Origin: JAVDCA01 sp035293985
GTDB lineage: Bacteria; Pseudomonadota; Alphaproteobacteria; Rhizobiales; Xanthobacteraceae
NCBI GenBank assembly: GCA_035293985.1
Contig: DATGLS010000032.1
Location: forward strand, 1 to 64,000
Length of the DNA stretch: 64,000 nt
Direction: 5' to 3'
Shown here: piece by piece, positions 1 to 10,400 of the stretch
Layout of the letters: each line of letters opens with the position of its first letter
Position numbering within the stretch: position 1 is the stretch's first letter
Notes under the pieces: generated by a model
Databases searched by the model: none
What the model was told of the DNA's origin: nothing
What the model saw: the letters and a program-made list of their open reading frames with translations, nothing else
Program-made: the position numbers and the translations under genes

Positions 1-2
1 CC

Positions 3-3000
3 GGCGGCCCGACCGGCATCAGCGTCACCAACGCGAGCACCGTCTCGGGCCAGATCTCCAATGCCGGCACCATCACGGCCGACAACGGCATCGCGATCGG
101 CACCGGCTCGGTCATCACCAACGGCATCCTCAACACCGGCATGATCTTGGCCGGCGACAGGGCCATTTCGCTTTTCGACCTGACCACCTTTGCGGGCGGC
201 ATCACCAATGCAGGCTTGGTCTCGGGCAGCGCCGCCGTGGCGGTCTCGGTCAGCTCCGTCTCGACATTCAGCGGCGGCATCAGCAACAGTGGCATCATCA
301 CGGGATTCGCGGGCGGCCTCGTAGTGAGCGGGAGTGGAAACGAAACGTTCCTCGGCGGCATCAGCAACAGCGGCAGCATCACGATCGCAGAGGTCCGCAA
401 GGTCGGAGTTCTCGCGGGCATCTCGGTCGACAACCTTGCGCAATTCAGCAACGGCATCGGCAATAGCGGCACGATCTCGTCGACCCGGACGGCGGTCAGC
501 GTCAACAACGTCGCGACCTTCACGGGCGGCATCAGCAATGGCGGCAGGATCTCGGCGGGCGGCCATGGCATCGACGTTGTCGCTTCCAATTTCGCCGGCG
601 GCATTGCCAACAGCGGTACGGTGAACGCCGCGATCGGCATCGACGTGTCCGGCCTCACATTTTCCGGCAACATCATCAACACGGGCTCGATCGCGGCGAC
701 GCGAACCGCCATCGGCGTGACGAACATCAGCACATTCGCGGGCGGCATCAGCAACAACGGCACGCTCTCGGCCAACGTCGGCATGGGGGTGGGCTTCGTT
801 CCGAATACTTTTCCCGTGACGCGCTTCGAGGTCGCCTCGGTCGCGACCCTCACGGGCGGGGTGACCAACAGCGGCAGCATCACGGCCGGTTCGGCAGGCA
901 TCTGGGTGATGGCGGCCAGCAGCTTCGCGGGCGGCATCACCAATGCGGCGGGCGGCATCATCACGGCGCAGAACGGCATCCGGGTCGGGGTGTTCGGCCG
1001 CACCACCGCCGGCGCCTACGCGGTGTCGAATTTCAGCGGCGGCATCACCAACAGCGGGAGGATCACGGCTGCGACCTTCGGCATGCTGGTGACGTCGGTC
1101 TCGACCTTCTCAGGCCTGATCAGCAACAGCGGCACGATCGTGGTTGCTGACCCCGGCGCGGGCATCTCGGTCGACACCGTCGACACGTTCGCGGGCGGCA
1201 TCAGCAACAGCGGCACGATCACGCTCGCCGCCGGCCCGGCCCCCAACGGCATCTCGGTCACCAATGTCTCGGACTTTCAGGGCGGGATCACCAACAGCGG
1301 CACACTTGCAGGCGTCGGCGACGGTATCAGGGTCGAATCCGTCAGCACCTTCGCCGGCGGCATCAGCAATGGCGGGTTCATCTCGGTTACGCAACTTCAC
1401 AAGGGCGGCGTCTTCGGCATCGGCGTCACGGACGTCGCGGCTTTCGGCTCGACGAGCGCCGGCGGCGGCATCACCAATGGCGGCGTCATCGCGCTGACCA
1501 ACGCAACCGGCGTCGGAATCAGGGCGAGGTTCGACTCGCTGTTCATCGGCGGCGTGACCAACAGCGGCACCATCACGGGCGGCAGGTACGGGATCACGGT
1601 CGGTGGATTTTCTCTGACCGTATCGACTTTTTCCGGCGGCCTCACCAACAGCGGGCATATCAGCACGACCAGCAGCGGCACCGGCATCATCGTCGGCGCC
1701 AACAGCTTCGTCAGCGGCCACATCGTCAATTCGGGCACCATCAGCGCCGCGGTTGCGATCAATCTCGGGGGGGCGGGCAACGCGATCACGATCGACCAGA
1801 ACGCCGGGCTCATCGCCGGCAATATCCTGCTCTCGCCGTTCGGCGACACGCTCTACATCCGCGGCGGCATGGTCAACGGCAATGTCCTCGGCCAGGGCAA
1901 CGGCGATACCGTCAACTTCGCGCTCGGCTCAGGCAGCTTCACGTATGCGGCACCGTTCGCGATGACGGGCCTCAGCCAGGTGAACTTCAATTCCGGCACT
2001 GCGTTCATCGACGGCTCGATCACGGCGACGACGCTCACGGTCAACAGCGGCGGCGCGGCGGCCGGCACCGGCACGCTCGCGGGCGACGTGACCGTGATGG
2101 CGGGCGGCACATTGATGCCGGGCAATTTGGGCTCGCCGCTCGGGACGCTCAATGTCACCGGCAGTGTCACGTTCAATGCGGGGGGCTTCTATTCGGTGCA
2201 TGCCTCGCAGGCCGCCGCCTCGGCGACGACGATCGGCGGGCCCGGGATCGCGATGATCAATGGCGGAAACGTGACGGTCACGCTGTTGCAGGCCGGCAGC
2301 TACAACCAGACCTATACGATCCTCACCGCGAATGGCGGCCGCGCCGGCGCGTTTTCGGGAATCGTCAACACCAATGCGGCTTTCGCCGGCACCGAGGCTC
2401 TGAGCTACGACGCGACGCACGTCTTTCTGACCCTCGACGGCATCGCCACGCTCGGCGCGGTGCCGCTGGTCGCGCCCGGACCGCTGAGCGCCAATCAGCA
2501 GAACGTGCTCAACGGCATCAACAACTTCATCGCGCCCGGCAACGTCCTGCCGCCCGGCTTCCAGAACCTGTACAACCTGTCCGGTCCGACCCTGGCCAGC
2601 GCGTTGATGCAGCTTTCAGGCGCGAACAATGCGGGTTTCTCGCAAAGCGCCTTCCAGGCCGGCAGCGTGTTCCTCGGCCTGATGGTCAATCCGTTCGTCG
2701 ACGGTCGCTTCGGCTCGGGCGGAAGCGTCGGCCCCGGGATCGGCTTTGCGCCGGGCGAACCGCCCGCGCTGCCGCAAGCGGCCGCGGCCTTCGCATCGGC
2801 GATGCCGCTCAAGGCCGCGCCGCCCATGTTCAATCAGCGCTTCAGCGCGTGGGGCGCGGCCTATGGCGGCTCCGGCAATGTGCGCGGCGATCCCTTCGCC
2901 GGCTCGAGCACCACGACCGCGAGCGTTGCGGTATTTGCGGCCGGCATCGACTATCGGGCCGGCCCCGACACCACGTTGGGCTTCGCGCTCGCGGGCGGCG

Positions 3001-3695
3001 GCACGAACTGGGGACTCGACAGCGGTCAGGGCAACGGCCGCTCGGATTTCTTCCAGGCCGGCCTCTACGGCTCCCACCATTGGGGCAATGCCTACCTCTC
3101 AGGCGCCTTCGCCTACAATTTCCACGACGTGACCACCAACCGCACCCTCACGGTCGCGGGCACCGACATGCTGCAGGCGCGATTCCAGGCGAACGGTGTC
3201 GGCGCGCGGCTTGAAGGCGGCTACCGCTATGCGATGCCGTGGCTCGGCATCACGTCGTACGCGGCCGCGCAGGTGCAATCGATCTTCCTACCGAGCTACG
3301 GCGAGACCGCCACCGCGGGCTCCAAGCAGTTCGCGCTGAACTTCGCGCGGCAGACCGCGACGACGACCCGCGCCGAGCTCGGTGCCTGGTTCGACAAGAG
3401 TTGGCTCGACCACACCGCCCTGCTCGCGCGCGGCACGCAGATGACGCTCTACGGTCGCCTCGCCTGGGCGCACGACTTCGGCGACACGTCAAGCGCCAGC
3501 GCGATCTTCCAGTCGCTTCCCGGCTCGAGCTTCATCGTCAACGGCGCCGCGCCGGCGCGCGACGGCGCCCTCGTCACCACGGGCGCCAAATACGATCTGA
3601 TGAATGGCTGGTCGTTCACGGCCAAGTTCGACGGCGAGTTCTCGTCGACCACCTCGATCTACAGCGGCACCGGGATGGTTAAGAAAGTGTGGTAA
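3..3695 (+). CDS. Autotransporter adhesin-like protein 1, 5' end outside window
   Basis: This is the C-terminal part of a type V secreted (autotransporter) protein. The reading frame is open from the first bases of the window, and the translated start (GGPTGISVTNASTVSGQ) matches an internal stretch of the third autotransporter, so the true start and signal peptide lie upstream of base 1. About twenty imperfect repeats of roughly 22-25 residues with the core F-x-G-G-I-[ST]-N-S-G-T-I form a predicted beta-helical passenger to about base 1770. A linker (AITIDQNAG, then TLTV/TLAG strands) and a beta-barrel of about 285 residues follow, beginning at FSAWGAAYGGSG near base 2840 and ending in an aromatic residue (KKVW). 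The barrel is closer to that of the third gene than of the second. The passenger would be exposed on the outer membrane; the ligand is unknown. Confidence 0.92.
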   Translation, partial: GGPTGISVTNASTVSGQISNAGTITADNGIAIGTGSVITNGILNTGMILAGDRAISLFDLTTFAGGITNAGLVSGSAAVAVSVSSVSTFSGGISNSGIITGFAGGLVVSGSGNETFLGGISNSGSITIAEVRKVGVLAGISVDNLAQFSNGIGNSGTISSTRTAVSVNNVATFTGGISNGGRISAGGHGIDVVASNFAGGIANSGTVNAAIGIDVSGLTFSGNIINTGSIAATRTAIGVTNISTFAGGISNNGTLSANVGMGVGFVPNTFPVTRFEVASVATLTGGVTNSGSITAGSAGIWVMAASSFAGGITNAAGGIITAQNGIRVGVFGRTTAGAYAVSNFSGGITNSGRITAATFGMLVTSVSTFSGLISNSGTIVVADPGAGISVDTVDTFAGGISNSGTITLAAGPAPNGISVTNVSDFQGGITNSGTLAGVGDGIRVESVSTFAGGISNGGFISVTQLHKGGVFGIGVTDVAAFGSTSAGGGITNGGVIALTNATGVGIRARFDSLFIGGVTNSGTITGGRYGITVGGFSLTVSTFSGGLTNSGHISTTSSGTGIIVGANSFVSGHIVNSGTISAAVAINLGGAGNAITIDQNAGLIAGNILLSPFGDTLYIRGGMVNGNVLGQGNGDTVNFALGSGSFTYAAPFAMTGLSQVNFNSGTAFIDGSITATTLTVNSGGAAAGTGTLAGDVTVMAGGTLMPGNLGSPLGTLNVTGSVTFNAGGFYSVHASQAAASATTIGGPGIAMINGGNVTVTLLQAGSYNQTYTILTANGGRAGAFSGIVNTNAAFAGTEALSYDATHVFLTLDGIATLGAVPLVAPGPLSANQQNVLNGINNFIAPGNVLPPGFQNLYNLSGPTLASALMQLSGANNAGFSQSAFQAGSVFLGLMVNPFVDGRFGSGGSVGPGIGFAPGEPPALPQAAAAFASAMPLKAAPPMFNQRFSAWGAAYGGSGNVRGDPFAGSSTTTASVAVFAAGIDYRAGPDTTLGFALAGGGTNWGLDSGQGNGRSDFFQAGLYGSHHWGNAYLSGAFAYNFHDVTTNRTLTVAGTDMLQARFQANGVGARLEGGYRYAMPWLGITSYAAAQVQSIFLPSYGETATAGSKQFALNFARQTATTTRAELGAWFDKSWLDHTALLARGTQMTLYGRLAWAHDFGDTSSASAIFQSLPGSSFIVNGAAPARDGALVTTGAKYDLMNGWSFTAKFDGEFSSTTSIYSGTGMVKKVW

Positions 3696-3760
3696 CACAG
3701 CTTGGCCGAATACGTCGCGCGAAGGACGCGATGCGAATTTGCGCCGCCGCGTCTCGGCAT

Positions 3761-3779
3761 CTGTGACCTAACGGCAACA
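3761..3779 (+). promoter_or_regulatory. Conserved 19-bp intergenic motif upstream of autotransporter 2
   Basis: The sequence CTGTGACCTAACGGCAACA recurs with one mismatch at 7346-7364 upstream of the next paralog. It ends 126 bp before the ATG here and 129 bp before the chosen ATG there. The spacing and identity stand out against otherwise diverged intergenic DNA, so a regulator site or part of a promoter is plausible. Confidence 0.45.
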
Positions 3780-3780
3780 T

Positions 3781-3798
3781 CTGCGGATAAATCCGCGG
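3781..3798. repeat. Short perfect hairpin in the autotransporter 1-2 intergenic region
   Basis: GCGGAT and ATCCGC form a 6-bp stem around AA, extendable by a wobble pair and a C-G pair. No T-run follows, so it is not a classical Rho-independent terminator. It lies directly after the conserved motif at 3761. Confidence 0.4.
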
Positions 3799-3905
3799 AG
3801 ACCGGCCGCTAAATCGGGTTCGCGAACCGTCCTGCACTCCCGGGGCACCTGCCGAAACGGCTAAATTGTTCCCTCAAGCAAAGTGTTCGGCGTGGTCGGA
3901 TCGGG

Positions 3906-6900
3906 ATGGTGGAACGGGGGCTGGGTCGGGGCCGCAGACTTGCCTTGCTGGCATCGAGTTCGTGTGTCGCGCTGCTCGTCGCGAGCGGCGGCGCGTCCGC
4001 GACCTCGCCTTGCTACACGGGTCCTTTTCCCTTCACCAATAACGGCGCCCTGTCCTGCATCACGGTCAGCGGCACCTCGTTTGCGGGCAACATCGTCAAT
4101 AGCGGCTCGGGGGCGATAAGCCCGGGCGGTCCGCCCAACGACACCGGCATCCTGGTCACCAATACGAGCACCGTCACGGGGCAGATCTCCAACGCGGGGA
4201 CGATCTCGGTCAGCGGCACCGGCATCAAGATCGACACCAACTCCGTCGTCACTAATGGTGTCGTCAACCGCGGCACGATCACGGCCGGCACCAGCGGCGC
4301 CGGCATCAACGTGACCGGCGTCGCGACCTTCGCGGGCGGGGTCACCAACGCCGGGTCGATCACGGCCGGGACCCGCGGCGCGGGCCTTGCCGTGGTGGGC
4401 GTTTCTGCGTTTTCGGGCGGGATGACGAACACCGGCTCGATCACCGCCGGCTCCGTCGGCATGGTGGTGACCACGACCTCGACGTTCATCGGCGGCATCA
4501 CCAACGCCGGGACGATCTCGGCCGGCAATGTCGGCATTGGGATCCAGGCCGGCACCTTCGTGGGCGGGGTCAGCAACAGCGGCACGATCAACGCGTTCCT
4601 CGCCGGCATTCAGGTCGGCCCGTCCTGCGGCTGCACGAACGCCACGAGCTTCTCGGGCGGCATCAACAACTCCGGAACCATTTCGGCGATCGGAGTGGGA
4701 ATCGGTGTCTCCAACCTCACGGCGTTCTCGGGCGGGATCAGCAACTCCGGCACGGTCTCGCTTGTCGGCGCAACCGCGATCCGGGTCGAAGCTATCAGCA
4801 CCTTCATCGGCGGCATCAGCAACAGCGGCACCATCGTGGGCGGCTCCAGCGGGGCCGGGATCGGCGTCGGCCACGTCAATACGTTCACGGGCGGCATCAC
4901 CAACAGCGGCACGATCGTCGCCGGCAGCGGACGCGCCGTCATCGGGGTGAATGCCTTCGGAACATTCACGGGCGGCATCGTCAATACCGGCACGCTCGTG
5001 GGAGGAATTTCCGCGGTGGGCATCGGCGTTCTTGGCGGCAGCAGCTTCGGCGGCGGCATCAGCAATGCGGGCCTGATCCACAGCAGCGCCGTCGACGGCA
5101 TCGCCGTCAATGACTTGTCGCTGTTCACGGGCGGCATCTCCAACAGCGGCACCATCACGCGCGCGCAAAACGGTATCAACATCGGCGCCGTCTCGACGTT
5201 CTCGGGCGGCATCACCAACAGCGGCCGGATCGCGGCGCTCTCGCTCGGCATCATCGTCGAGGCGCAGAGCTTCGACGGCCATATCGTCAACACCGGCACG
5301 ATCAGCGCCGCCAACGCGATCTGGCTGGCCGGCGGCAACGCGATCACGATCGATCAGAATGCGGGGCTGATCGCCGGCAACATCCGCTTCTCCACCAACG
5401 GCGACACGCTCAACGTGCGTGGCGGCACGATCAACGGCGACATCATCGGGCACAACGCCGGCGACACGATCAACTTCGCGCTCGGCTCGGCCAGCACGTT
5501 CACCTACGGCGCGGCCTACGGCTTCACCAACGTGAGCACCGTCAACGTCAATTCCGGCGTCGTCGTGCTCGACGGCGCGAACCATGCCGGCAGCATCGCG
5601 GTCAATGGCGGCGTGCTGCAGGTCGGCGATGCGAGCGACACCGGCGCGACGCTGACCGGCTCGGTCGACGTGATCGGCGGCACACTCGCGGGCCACGGTA
5701 CGGTGGCAGGCAACGTCACGGTCGAGAACGGCGGCGTGCTCTTCCCGGGCGGCTCGATCGGCACGCTGACGATCGCCAACGGGCCGCTCACGTTCAATCC
5801 GGGCAGCACCTTCCTGGTGCAGATCCTGTCGGGCGCCGGCAACAATTCGGCGGTCGCGGTGACGGGCACGCCAGGCACCATCACGATCAACGGCGGCACC
5901 GTGCTGGCGCTGCCGCAGCTCGGCCACTACGGCGCGACGACCTACACGATCGCCACCGCGACTGGCGGCGTCAGCAACACGTTCACGGGTGCGGGCTTTG
6001 CGGCGCCGTTCACCTACACGGGCAGCGACTCGCTGAGCTACGACTCGAACGACGTCTTCCTCAATCTCGGCGCCGGTTTTGCGCTGCTCGCGCCGGCGGG
6101 CACGAACCAGAACCAGCAGAGCGTGGTCAACGGCATCAACGGCTCGATCCTCAGCGGCGTCACGCCGCCGTCCCAGTTCCAGAACCTCACCAGCCTGCCC
6201 GGATCGACCCTGCTCAACGCGCTGAGCCAGCTCTCGGGCGAGAACGCGGCGGGATTCCGGGATGGCGCGCTGCAAGCCGGCAACGCGTTCCTCGGCCTTC
6301 TGCTCAATCCATATGTGGACGGGCGCGGCGACGGTTTCGCGCCCGCGTTCCCGTTCGCCGCCGAGGAGCGCCCCGCCCTGCCCGACGCGGCGCTCGCCTT
6401 CGCCAAATTCGTCAAAGCCAACCCGCTGGCCAACCCGCTGGCCAACCCGCGCGACGCGACGCTCGGCAGCGTGCCGCAATTCCGGGTATGGGGCGCCGCC
6501 TATGGCGGCTCGGGCACGATCGACGGCAATGCGGCGGTCGGCTCGCAGCGAACGACCGCGACCGACGCCGCCTTCGCGGCCGGCGTCGATCATCTGCTCT
6601 CGCCCAACACGACGGTCGGCTTTGCGCTCGCGGGCGGTGGCACCAGCTGGGGACTGTCGGGCGGCCTCGGCGACGGCCGCTCCGACATGTTCCAGGCCGG
6701 CGCCTATGCGCGTCAGCGCTTCGGCGATGCCTACCTCTCGGGCGCGCTCGCCTACAGCTTCCACGACGTGACGACGACCCGCACGGTGACGATCGCCGGC
6801 ACCGACACGCTGCAGGGCCGCTTCCAGGCGAACGGCCTCGGCGCCCGCATCGAGGGCGGTTACCACGTCGCCATGCCGTTCGTGCGGCTCACGCCGTACG

Positions 6901-7316
6901 GCGCCGTGCAGGTGCAGTCGATCTTCCTGCCGGCCTACGGCGAGAGCGCGATCGCGGGCTCGAACCAGTTCGCGCTCAATTTCGCATCACAGACGGCGAC
7001 GACCACGCGCACCGAGATCGGGTCCTGGTTCGACCACACGTTCGTCGAGCGCGGCCACCTGTGGACCCTCTACGGCCGTCTCGCCTGGGCGCATGATTTC
7101 GGCGATACACCGCGCGCAAGCGCGATCTTCCAGACGCTGCCGGGCTCGAGCTTCGTCGTCAACGGCGCCGTGCCGAACGCCGACAGCGCGCTGGTCACGG
7201 CCGGCGCGAAATACGACCTGCTCGACGGCTGGTCGTTCCTCGCCAAGTTCGACGGTGAATTCTCGTCGAACAGCTCGATCTACAGCGGCACCGGCATGAT
7301 CAAAAGGACGTGGTGA
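3906..7316 (+). CDS. Autotransporter adhesin-like protein 2
   Basis: This complete 1136-residue autotransporter begins with a signal peptide (basic MVERGLGRGRR, a hydrophobic core, cleavage expected near GASA). A short segment with two cysteines (CYTGPF and LSCITV) is conserved in the next gene. About sixteen F-x-G-G-I-x-N-S-G-T-I repeats fill residues ~50-490, a beta-helix/linker region runs to ~830, and the beta-barrel spans ~857-1136, ending in KRTW. The start is supported by alignment with the third gene (both share GLGRG-RLALLASSSC). It lies in a head-to-tail array of three paralogs, each separated by ~180-210 bp, so each may have its own promoter. Passenger function is not recognisable; adhesion or biofilm is a family-based guess. 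Confidence 0.93.
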   Translation: MVERGLGRGRRLALLASSSCVALLVASGGASATSPCYTGPFPFTNNGALSCITVSGTSFAGNIVNSGSGAISPGGPPNDTGILVTNTSTVTGQISNAGTISVSGTGIKIDTNSVVTNGVVNRGTITAGTSGAGINVTGVATFAGGVTNAGSITAGTRGAGLAVVGVSAFSGGMTNTGSITAGSVGMVVTTTSTFIGGITNAGTISAGNVGIGIQAGTFVGGVSNSGTINAFLAGIQVGPSCGCTNATSFSGGINNSGTISAIGVGIGVSNLTAFSGGISNSGTVSLVGATAIRVEAISTFIGGISNSGTIVGGSSGAGIGVGHVNTFTGGITNSGTIVAGSGRAVIGVNAFGTFTGGIVNTGTLVGGISAVGIGVLGGSSFGGGISNAGLIHSSAVDGIAVNDLSLFTGGISNSGTITRAQNGINIGAVSTFSGGITNSGRIAALSLGIIVEAQSFDGHIVNTGTISAANAIWLAGGNAITIDQNAGLIAGNIRFSTNGDTLNVRGGTINGDIIGHNAGDTINFALGSASTFTYGAAYGFTNVSTVNVNSGVVVLDGANHAGSIAVNGGVLQVGDASDTGATLTGSVDVIGGTLAGHGTVAGNVTVENGGVLFPGGSIGTLTIANGPLTFNPGSTFLVQILSGAGNNSAVAVTGTPGTITINGGTVLALPQLGHYGATTYTIATATGGVSNTFTGAGFAAPFTYTGSDSLSYDSNDVFLNLGAGFALLAPAGTNQNQQSVVNGINGSILSGVTPPSQFQNLTSLPGSTLLNALSQLSGENAAGFRDGALQAGNAFLGLLLNPYVDGRGDGFAPAFPFAAEERPALPDAALAFAKFVKANPLANPLANPRDATLGSVPQFRVWGAAYGGSGTIDGNAAVGSQRTTATDAAFAAGVDHLLSPNTTVGFALAGGGTSWGLSGGLGDGRSDMFQAGAYARQRFGDAYLSGALAYSFHDVTTTRTVTIAGTDTLQGRFQANGLGARIEGGYHVAMPFVRLTPYGAVQVQSIFLPAYGESAIAGSNQFALNFASQTATTTRTEIGSWFDHTFVERGHLWTLYGRLAWAHDFGDTPRASAIFQTLPGSSFVVNGAVPNADSALVTAGAKYDLLDGWSFLAKFDGEFSSNSSIYSGTGMIKRTW

Positions 7317-7345
7317 CACAACTCTGCCGGGGCGGCGTCCCATCC

Positions 7346-7364
7346 CTGTGACCCAACGGCAACA
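7346..7364 (+). promoter_or_regulatory. Conserved 19-bp intergenic motif upstream of autotransporter 3
   Basis: CTGTGACCCAACGGCAACA is the second copy of the motif at 3761-3779, with one substitution. It sits 29 bp after the stop of the preceding autotransporter and 129 bp before the chosen start of the next. Confidence 0.45.
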
Positions 7365-7493
7365 CGCGGCGATCATTTTCTCGAAGGCTGGCCGCGAAAC
7401 GCCACTTCGGCTGTGCGCGACCTTTCCACAGCCTGGACCGAAAAAGTATTTTGTGCAGGCGGAATCGATTCGCTGCATCGTCGTTGGGGCGGA

Positions 7494-10400
7494 ATGGCGG
7501 GACTGGGACTAGGGCGCGGGCACAGGCTCGCCCTGTTGGCATCGAGCTCGTGCGCGGCGCTGCTGCTCGCGGGCGGCGGTGCTACGGCTGCGTGCTATAC
7601 GGGCCCGTTTCCGGTGACCAACAACGCCGCGCTGTCCTGCATCACGGTCAGCGGCACCTCGTTCTCCGGCAACGTGGTCAACAGCGGCTCGGGAACGATC
7701 AGCCCCGGCAGCGGGACCGGTGCCGGCATCCTTGTCACCAATGCAAGCACCGTCGCGGGGCAGATATCCAACGCCGGCTCGATCTCGGTCAGCGGCGACG
7801 GCATCCGCGTCGACGCGAACTCGGTCGTCACCGACGGCATCTTCAACAGCGGCCAGATCAACATCAGCGCGATCGCGAGCGGCATTCACCTCCTTGGCAT
7901 CTCATCGTTCGGAGGCGGCATCACCAACACCGGCCTGATCTCGTCCGCTGGCATCGGGATCAACATCTTCGCCTCGACCTTCACGGGCGACATCGTCAAT
8001 TCCGGCACGATCGCGGCCCAAGGGATCGTGGTCGAAAATATGGTCAGCTTCGGCGGAAGCATCACCAACAGCCATGTGATCTCCTCCGCCGGCGTTGGCA
8101 TCGACATCGACGTCATCACGACCTTCGCGGGCGGCATCACCAACTCGGGCACGCTCTCGGCGGCCGGCGGAGGGATCCTCCTCGGCGACATCTCGAGCTT
8201 CGGCGGCAATATCCTCAATCAAGGAACGATTCACTCGTCGCTCCAGGCCATCACCTTCAGCTCGGTCGGGATATTCGGAACGAGCGCGGGCGGCGGCAAC
8301 ATCACCAACAGCGGCCTGATCACGGCATCGCGTACCGCGATCGCGATCAACAACGTCAGCCTGTTCGCGGGCGGCATCACCAACACCGGCCAGGTCACGG
8401 CTGCGCTCGGCGCAATCGCGCTCAGCAACATCAGCACATTCGCGGGCGGCATCACCAACGCCAGCGGCGGCGTGATCTCGGCGGGGACGCAAGCCATCGC
8501 CCTCAACAATGTCGGGACCTTCTCGGGCGGCATCAGCAACGCCGGAACCCTGTCGGGCGCCGGCGGCAATGCCGCAGTCCTCGTCAGCACATTCACGACG
8601 TTCTCCGGCGGCATCCACAACAGCGGCCTGATCTCGTCGGCCAGCTTCGGCATCCGCGTCACGAGCTCCGGCGCGGCCGCGGCCCAGTTTTCCGGCGGCA
8701 TCAGCAACTCCGGCACCATTGCGTCCGGCAACAACCTGTTCGGGATCGCGGTCCTTTCCTTCTCGACCTTTTCGGGCGACGTCAGCAATTCAGGGACGCT
8801 CGCGGGCGGCGGTATCGCGATCCAGGACTTGAGCGTTTTCGCCGGCAGCGTCATCAACAGCAACACGATCTCGTCCGTCAACGACGCCATCGACCTCGAC
8901 GCCATCACGACCGTCACGGGCGGCATCACCAATTCGGGCGCGATTTCCGCCTCGGCGACGGCCGTGATCGTCGCCGAGGTGTCGAGCTTCGCGGGCAACA
9001 TCGTCAACCGCGGAACCATCCAGTCGTTGCAGAACGGCATATTCATCAGCGGTAACGGCGTATTCGGATCGGCTCTTGCGGCCGGGATCACCAACACCGG
9101 CCTGATCACAGCCGGGCACACCGGAATCCTCGTCGAGAACAACAGCCTGTTCACGGGCGGCATCACCAACGGCGGCACGATCTCGGCCGGCCTCGCCGGC
9201 ATCATGATCACCTCGACGTCGACGTTCCTGGGCGCAATCGTCAATTCCGGCAACATCACCGGCGCGACGGCGGCGATCGACGTGAGCGGCGCCGGCAACG
9301 CGATCACGATCAATCAGAACGCCGGGACGATCACCGGGGCGATCAAGCTCTCGCCGAACGGCGACTTCCTCAACATTTCCGGCGGCGTCATCAACGGCAA
9401 CGTCGTCGGCCAAGGCAACGGGTTCGTGAACTTCAACCTCGGAGCCGGCACCTTCACGTATGCGAGCCCGTTCGCGATGACGGCGCTCGGGTTTGCGAAC
9501 ATCAATTCAGGCACCGTGCTCGTCGACGGCTCGATCGCGGCCACGACCATCGACGTCAACAACGGCGGCACTGCCGCCGGCACCGGCACGCTCGCGGGCG
9601 CGGTCAACGTGTTGTCCGGCGGCACGCTGATGCCAGGCCAGCCGCTCGGCACGCTCAACGTCAGCGGCAGCATCACGTTCAACGTCGGCAGCACCTATGC
9701 GGTGCACATCACGCCGAGCGCGAGCTCGGCGACGAGCATCACGGGCGCACCCGGCAGAGCGACCATCAACGGCGGTATCGTGACAGTGACGCCGCAGGTC
9801 GGTCACTACAATGCGACCCAATACGTGATCGTGGCGACGACGGGCGGACGCAGCGGCGCCTTCTCGGGGCTGAGCGTGAACGGCGCCTTCACGGGCACCA
9901 TGACGCTCGACTACAGCAACCCGAACGACGTGCTGCTCGACGTCGGCGCCGGCTTCTCGCTGTTCTCGCTGCCGCTCGGCGCCAATCAAAACCAGCAGAA
10001 CGTCCTCAACGGCATCAACAATGCAATCCTCGCCGGCGACACCCTGCCGTCGGGATTCGCGGGCCTGAGCAACCTGTCGAACTCTGGGCTGCTCAACGCG
10101 CTCACCCAGCTTTCCGGCCAGAACGGCACCGGCTTCTTCCAGGGCGCGTTCCAGGCCGGCAACTCATTCCTCGGCCTGATGGTCAATCCATATGTCGACG
10201 GCCGCTTCGGCAACGGCTTCGGCCCCGCGATCGGCTTCGCGCGCGGCGAGCCGCCCGCCTTGCCGCAGGCGGCTGCGGCGTTTGCATCGGCAATGCCGGT
10301 CAAGGCGCCGCCGCCGACGTTCGACCAGCGCTTCAGCGCCTGGGGCGCGGCTTACGGCGGCTCGGGCAGCGTACGTGGCGATCCGTTCGTCGGCTCGAGC

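Noticed and set aside
300..1750. Regularly spaced DNA repeats resembling a CRISPR array
   Set aside because: The repeats are coding, imperfect, of variable spacing and in frame with an autotransporter passenger; there are no conserved direct repeats with unique spacers and no cas genes.
3783..3796. Rho-independent terminator after autotransporter 1
   Set aside because: The stem is only six to eight base pairs and is not followed by a T-run.
3861..6866. 1001-codon open frame antisense to autotransporter 2
   Set aside because: It is the complement of a GC-rich repetitive passenger gene with strong codon bias. Its product is Arg/Ala/Gly/Asp-rich without domains or a ribosome site, while the sense gene has a signal peptide and barrel.
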